From: Botryotinia globosa | Taxonomy: Eukaryota; Ascomycota; Leotiomycetes; Helotiales; Sclerotiniaceae | Direction of reading: 5' to 3' | DNA length: 64,000 nucleotides | Assembly: GCA_014898425.1 (NCBI GenBank) | Contig: RCSZ01000012.1 | Span: 1,612,001-1,676,000 of the forward strand | In this document: positions 58,396 through 64,000 of the stretch, piece by piece | Layout: every line of letters begins with the position of its first letter | How positions within the stretch are numbered: the stretch's first letter is position 1 | Notes under the pieces: model-generated | Databases searched by the model: none | Seen by the model: the letters and a program-made list of their open reading frames with translations, nothing else | What the model was told of the DNA's origin: nothing | Made by a program: the position numbers and the translations under genes

Positions 58396-59034
58396 TTTCG
58401 AGGATTGTCGTAGTTGAATATATCGTGCATCGCATTCGCAAGATTTTAGTAAATGTCAATGATAACTTTATGGATTCTAATTAGGCGGTGAATGGCAGAA
58501 AGAGAGCCTCTACCTAATATGGTCTAGTGAGACTGAACAATTAGCACCTGCACCTGTTCCAAAAGATCTACTCACCAACTCTGATTACATAGACTTGGGG
58601 AGACCTCGGGAAGTAGATATTCAGAGATTTCTACTATGTAGGTAAAGAGATCATCGAATATATCTCTTTATTACATTGACCATTATCATTATTGCTCACT
58701 TCAATATGATTTTGTGACAAGAATCAATCGAACAGTACAAGTACAATTGCATTTTAATAACCTTAAGGTTACAGCAAAACACGAAAATTCGCGATCTGAC
58801 GCGTTTAACACTAACCGGTACGGTTCAGTACGGTTGATTGATATCAAATTTCTATTTTATACTCAATCATTCAACGACTGTAAACTCCAAATCTATTTCA
58901 ACTCTAGCTTTCTTGCAAGTGCATTTTCTGGTATGAAAAGATCAACACTATCTCTCATTTTTTGAACCTCGAGACTTCTATTCTATTCTATTCTTGCATC
59001 AAGTCTGAGCTCGGATCAGTACACTGCGCCCAAT
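58396..59034. promoter_or_regulatory. divergent promoter region of Rex1-like and Mis18-like genes
   Basis: 639 bp between two start codons on opposite strands. A CGGTACGGTTCAGTACGG direct repeat lies near 58817-58834. No gene is seen. Its regulatory role is inferred from position only. Confidence 0.4.
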
Positions 59035-62000
59035 ATGTCATCAGACGCAGAAGTCATTATATGCTATTGTCTTAAGTGTGGACTTAAGGTCGGCAGCTTT
59101 GATAATTCATGGGAAGGTCTCGGGAAGACTTATTATATACCCAAAGTCGTAAGAGATGCCACAGGATTAAAGGGAGTTGGTTCCATCAAGTTAGCAACCG
59201 GTCCAGCACAGGTTGGAACTATCATAGAGAATAGGTATGTGATCTAAAATTCTCATGTTCGATACAACTATACTCATTCGTCTTAGTTCTCTCCAAGATT
59301 TGGCTTGCGCAAATTGCCGTGAAGTATTTGGCCTGCTATGCGATAATGCACCAGAAGGTCATCTGTTAAAAAAGTATGAGAGGTTTACACTTATAAGATA
59401 ATGTCCATACTAATAGTAAATAGGGACCAGTTACTCATATGTGCCAAGAAGATATCAATGAAATTGCAACAAACAGGGGAAAAAGCAATGTTATCTGTCA
59501 CAAAAACACATGACTTGAAGAAATTCTCAAATAAGTCAAGCTCACTGTCCAGGCGACCATCGTCAATCTTACCTGGAGCTCCGGGCCCCAGCGGAATATC
59601 CCGCCAGAGTGTAGAAAAGCCTTTCACTCCGGCAGCATCTTCACCGTCCATACTGGGCGATGCAAAAATCATGTCAGCGATTTGTGAGCAACGAAAAGAT
59701 ATTGATCGAATTGATGCTGCTGTGGGTCGCCTTGAGAATGACATGCAGTGCGTTAAGGTCTTCATGGAAAATATGCGCCGTGAAATGACCACGATTCAAG
59801 ACGCTCGTCTTGTAGCTACAAGTGTTGTTGAAACTCTTCAGCATGATCTCACCCGCGTGACCGAGAAAGTTGATGGAGTGAATGATCTTCGTGCAGAGCT
59901 TGATTCTCTAAGCACTTCAGTCGAGCAGATGAAGAAATCCAATAGAAGGAATAATCTTCGTTCGGAGTTTAATTATCTGTGCACTCGAGTTGATGAAATG
60001 GAGAAAGCTAGCAGGGGGGACGATTTTCGCTCAGAATTTTGTTCTTTAAACACCCGAGTCGAGGAGATAGAGGGAGCTAGTATGGTGGACGATCTTCGTA
60101 CAGAACTCGATTCTCTACGAACTCGGGTTAAGGAGATGGAGAGAGCCTCTCGCAAAGCTTCAACCTCAGATGCTCGTGTAATAACCACTCCTGCACCTTC
60201 TGACGAAGTACAAGAAGGACAAGTTCTGCCCAAGTTAATATCTAATGAAAGATGCAGCCCGCTTAATAATGCAAGAGATTTTTCAGTTCTTGAAGGTAGC
60301 AGGTCATTGCACCGGAAGCGTCGGTACAGTGAAGCCGAAGATGATCAAATGGAGATCCAGACTTCGAAGCTTGCAGAACTTGGAAAACACAAACGCAGAA
60401 AAGAAACGGAAGCTCAACACGATGAAGACACGGGATCTCTCTCAATACCTCCAACTCGTTCACCAAGTAGAGAACCCGCTACTCCTTCCAAACCTCGTAT
60501 CGAATCTCCTATTCTTGGTCGTTACGATACGAATGGTGACGTCCTCCGTACCAAACAAGACGTCAACATTGAGCACATTGAGCACATTGAGCACGAGACC
60601 GAAAGACAAATTTCGGAGTCACCCTCTCAACAAATCGAAACTGAAATGAACACTCCCAATGGACACAATGATTATGACGTACACCAACAAGTGCTACAAA
60701 TCGCAAAAGCTAATGCGATCAACACTCCCAACGACATTGGTAATATTGATGAACATCAAAATTTGCAGATTATGTCAAAAGTCTCTGGAAAGTGTAGTTC
60801 TAATGAACCTAGAGACGATGAAGGGCGACAACATCTACGGAACAACTCAAAGGCTACCCAAACAAACAATCCTGATGAAAACAGCAATAATGAAGAATAT
60901 CAAAATTTGCAGCACGTCTCACAAGCTAACTCAAATACACTCCTCCTGGATTCATCTCAAGCGCTTTCTCCAGCCCAACAAATCAATAATCAGTTTACGT
61001 CTCACCTAGATCAACCCCAACACCATCACCAAAGTCGAAAGCAATTGGAGATTCCCAACTCTTCTCAATCAGAATGCTTACAGAATACCCAAGAACAACA
61101 GCTTCCATCTAATTCCCGTCGAGGTCCTGGCCGTCCTAGAGCCGCTCCGAAAAGACAAAATCTTTTCACTCCATATAAACAAGATCGTTCCGCTGCTGAT
61201 ACGCCCCACTCTGCCCGAGGTCTTGGTCATCCTGATGACGCTCCAGATAGAGAAATGCAAAGTACACCTCCATCTCACCCACGTCGTGGCCGTCCTAGGG
61301 GAGTTCCAAATAAACCTTTCATTATTACCGGCACTATCTCAAATGGGCCCGGTAGCGAAGAACTATCTACATCAGGGAGAGCATTGCGGGGCCGCATACT
61401 TCCCGTTCCAAATTCGAGTCCTTTGGTCAGGGAATTTGCAAATAAACAAAGTAATCTAGTGATTGATTTGTCCTCTGGCAACGAACGTGAGGGTTCTGAG
61501 CCTCCTGGAGATATTAATGAGAGCCTGATGCAAACTACACGGTCGCAAAAGACTTACGTCTCGGTACCTCTAAATAGTGAAAAAGAGAATCCATCTCACC
61601 CTGCCAAAAGACAACGAAGAAATACCCGCAGTTCTCGTCAAAGACCTTCGGTTGATTTGGACAAAGCTCTCGCTTCCAGACCCGAATCTGGGAATACTAC
61701 AAGCGATGAGGCGGTAGAAAGTGATTCTATGGATACCGGAAACGAGAGACGGACGAGATCGATTTCGAAACGTTCAAGGGAATTTAAGGGGTCCCAGGTG
61801 GATAATGACGGCAACTATGTGCTGCCTCGTTCAGTGAAGTATTACGATAATGTTAAGAGGAAGAGAGCACAAAGTGAGCAGAGTAAAGAAGAAGATCGAG
61901 AAGGAGGAAAGGGAAGTGGGAATGCAGATGCACAAGACAATGAACAGGAGAGGCAAGGAGAAAGAGGAAGAGGAAGGGAACGTCCAAAAGAACAAGAAAG

Positions 62001-62217
62001 ACGAGAACGAAGAAAAAGTACACGAAGAAGAGAAGTAGAGAGCAGAGAGGAATTGGTCCAGGAAGTTTTGGAGGGAGAAGGGGAAGGAGAGAGGGGAAGG
62101 GGAAGGGGAAGGGAACGTCCAAAAGATGAAGTAGGAAGAGAAAGAGGGAAAAGTACACGAAGGAGAGAAATCGAGCGGAGAGAGGAATTGGTCAAGCAAG
62201 CGTTGGAGAGGGAATGA
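59035..62217 (+). CDS. Mis18/Yippee-fold protein with coiled-coil repeats and AT-hooks
   Basis: Three exons, 59035-59234, 59287-59373 and 59424-62217, give 1,026 residues. Residues about 8-115 resemble a Mis18/Yippee zinc fold: CLKCG (C12, C15), then ACANCREVFGLLC (C74, C77), APEGHLLKKDQLLICAKKIS. Mis18 proteins license CENP-A loading at centromeres. A coiled coil covers about 180-340 and ends in four 24-residue repeats (about 250-340, for example LRTELDSLRTRVKEMERAS). Two AT-hook cores occur, GPGRPR (R666) and RRGRPR (R719). A Ser/Asn/Gln-rich linker contains imperfect NLQ repeats. The C-terminus holds two ~41-residue RGRGRERPK...REELV repeats. No membrane helix is seen. The architecture suggests a DNA-binding chromatin factor. 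The Mis18 assignment rests on spacing and is inference. Confidence 0.78.
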
Positions 62218-62794
62218 TTGATGATGAGATTATCAAGGTTTCGGCAAATACAGAAGATCGGGGGGTGTATAATAATACATCATCCTCTCCCCCTATTCAA
62301 TTTTGAAATCAATAATCAAGTTTTGTAATATCACCTATTAATCCGTATCTATCCTTGTCTCCCTCTACATCTATAAACTTTCATGTCATGAGAAATTCCC
62401 TCCCCGCCCTTTACATAGGTATCGAGCTACATTCTTACTACATTCTTAAACATCTCATCATATCTCTAATCTGAATATTTTTAAATGTCGAATCCCTTCA
62501 AATATTATCCATTCATTCATTCGCTACCTAAATACCCATTTCCGATCCTAAAATTAACCGATTCAGTTCGATTCAATGTTATTTGAATGGGCCTTCCACC
62601 TCAAAAATTATTTTGCTATTTTGTTCCGACATCCACAATTATATATCATATCATATCGTCAGTTTCATTTTCAATTCCAATCAACTACATCCCATGTATT
62701 TACTCAACGAGAATCGACTTCTGCTAATTCATCCATCATGTACATCTGACCGCTCATACTCATCTCAAGTATCACTCCTCCACCAACATCACAA
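62218..62794. other. intergenic, between convergent genes
   Basis: 3' flanks of the Mis18-like gene and PEX5. No gene or strong repeat is seen. Confidence 0.55.
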
Positions 62795-64000
62795 TTAAAA
62801 ATCAAACTCTCCTCTAAAACTCTCCACATCCATCCCCGCCACAACACGTTCCGATAAATCTCTTCTCCCCATCTGACTAAAAACTCTTCGCAACGTATCA
62901 TACAGATTAGTGCTTTGATTTTGCGAGATCATCCTCTCGAGATCCGCTTCACTGACACTTCCACCACCCAGTACATCTCTTGCCTTTTCTTTACCTTCAT
63001 TCTCTACAATTTTATGCATAGCTAATGCACCTAGAAGATGAGAAGCAGCTTCGTCAAAACATCCGATATTGATGCAAGAAACACCAAGGTTGTAGCGGGC
63101 TCGTACGAAATTGATGCGAAGTGTGAGTGCTTTTTCGTAGGCGGCGATAGCTTCTTCGCTGCGGCCTGAATTCGCGAGGGTGGCACCGAGACGATTCCAT
63201 AAGAGATGAACTTGGTCTCTTTGATTCGAGGTTCCAGATTCGGTGGAAGCTAGAGCAGCGGTGAAACAATCAACTGCTTTATCGTACTCCTCAGCACCGT
63301 AGAAAAGAACCCCGAGACCTACTTGCACATCTGGATCCATGTGTTCGCCATCTGGTGAAAGTTGAGCGGCGCGAATGAATAAATCAGTAACCTTTTCATG
63401 AAGTTGATGCCGGTCAGTAAAGCCAATGTCGTTCTCAGAAGACAAGGAGCCTGGTTCAATGATAGATGGATATTTGATGGAGAGCCAACGCTCAAGTGTA
63501 CGATAAGCGGTACTATCGTAACCTTCATTTGTGTAGGAAACTGCTAGGCCCATAAGGGCTGTAAGATTCATAGGATCAACTTTCAAAGCCTGTTCTAACG
63601 CTCGAATTGCCGGTGTTTCCTTTTCATTTTGGGCTTGAGCTGAACCTAACAATACCCATGCATCGATGTGCTGGGGATCTTTTTGTACGGCGGCCTCAAA
63701 AGCTAGTGCGGCGAGAGATAAGTTACCTCCCTCGTGCATTATCCGCACACCCTCATCGAATGGGTTGGAGATATCCTTAAACAGGTTCTCGTTTTCAAAC
63801 ATGTAATCTCCGAGTTGTGGATCGCGGAATGGCGATTGATGTGTTCCTACAGCATCAAACCCGTCCCATTGATCGAATTCGCTTATGTGCATACCGTTTA
63901 GGCTTTGTTCGCCGGCCATTTCCCTAGCAGCAGCATTTTCAGCTTGTATGCCCTTCCAAATAGATTCAAAATCCCCAAATTCATTGGTTTCAGATTCAAG
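62795..64000 (-). CDS. PEX5: peroxisomal targeting signal-1 receptor Pex5, C-terminal part (cut by window edge)
   Basis: The frame runs from the window edge to a stop at 62795, giving 401 visible residues; the N-terminal half lies beyond 64000. The ATG at 63919 is internal, because the frame is open and Pex5-like upstream (NEFGDFESIWKGIQAENAAA). Pex5 binds the C-terminal SKL-type signal of peroxisomal matrix proteins through its TPR array and ferries them across the membrane. The TPRs are clear: NPFDEGVRIMHEGGNLSLAALAFEAAVQKDPQHIDAWVLLG, ALEQALKVDPMNLTALMGLAVSY, DVQVGLGVLFYGAEEYDKAVDCFTAAL, LLWNRLGATLANSGRSEEAIAAYEKAL and FVRARYNLGVSCINIGCFDEAASHLLGAL. The C-terminal helix (NLYDTLRRVFSQMGRRDL) is also characteristic. 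Confidence 0.95.
   Translation of the reverse strand, partial: LESETNEFGDFESIWKGIQAENAAAREMAGEQSLNGMHISEFDQWDGFDAVGTHQSPFRDPQLGDYMFENENLFKDISNPFDEGVRIMHEGGNLSLAALAFEAAVQKDPQHIDAWVLLGSAQAQNEKETPAIRALEQALKVDPMNLTALMGLAVSYTNEGYDSTAYRTLERWLSIKYPSIIEPGSLSSENDIGFTDRHQLHEKVTDLFIRAAQLSPDGEHMDPDVQVGLGVLFYGAEEYDKAVDCFTAALASTESGTSNQRDQVHLLWNRLGATLANSGRSEEAIAAYEKALTLRINFVRARYNLGVSCINIGCFDEAASHLLGALAMHKIVENEGKEKARDVLGGGSVSEADLERMISQNQSTNLYDTLRRVFSQMGRRDLSERVVAGMDVESFRGEFDF

Overview
The window looks like a nuclear contig of a filamentous ascomycete, most likely a Leotiomycete close to Botrytis/Sclerotinia/Monilinia. Reasons: spliceosomal introns of about 49-109 bp with CTAAC/CTGAC-type branch sites, fungal-type proteins (Sey1, Set3-like, Pex5, a fungal GPI-anchored protein, an ACS-family MFS transporter), abundant TACC/TAGG microsatellites, and one AT-rich island with transition-dominated repeat divergence that looks like repeat-induced point mutation. 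The genus is an inference. There are about 20 protein genes on both strands. No rRNA, convincing tRNA, CRISPR array or operon was seen. Exon coordinates below were built by hand from splice signals, frame continuity and family conservation.

Layout. 1-2.9 kb: gene-free, microsatellite-rich. 2.9-3.9 kb: EBP/EXPERA sterol-isomerase-like membrane protein. 3.9-7.3 kb: gene-free, with a 30-bp minisatellite and a long leader region. 7.3-10.3 kb: PHD+SET protein (Set3/Set4 type). 11.3-25.2 kb: a run of minus-strand genes: ALG7, SEH1-like nucleoporin, RBR ubiquitin ligase, CDC73, an unrecognised Ser-rich protein, a Cue1-like ERAD factor and a DUF7053-like protein. 26.7-27.5 kb: secreted GPI-anchored protein. 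27.5-34.4 kb: gene-poor, with a frameshifted pseudogene and one doubtful ORF. 34.4-43.4 kb: succinyl-CoA ligase beta, divergent from a nuclear Lys-rich protein; an APC permease; Sey1. 43.4-45.7 kb: AT-rich island with a decayed, tRNA-like repeat pair and a foldback element. 45.7-47.6 kb: MFS transporter. 47.6-52.4 kb: gene-free with satellites. 52.4-58.4 kb: rhodanese/PTP phosphatase convergent with a Rex1-like exonuclease. 59.0-62.2 kb: a Mis18/Yippee-fold protein with coiled-coil repeats and AT-hooks. 62.8-64.0 kb: C-terminal part of Pex5, cut by the window edge.

The genes are mostly unrelated housekeeping functions: ER (ALG7, Cue1-like, Sey1, EBP), chromatin and transcription (Set3-like, Cdc73, Mis18-like), nuclear pore, RNA processing, TCA cycle, peroxisome import and transport. 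No metabolic gene cluster is evident. The most unusual items are the Mis18-like chromatin protein, the mutated repeat pair and foldback element in the AT-rich island, the GC-AG intron needed in the permease, and the multi-frameshift pseudogene.
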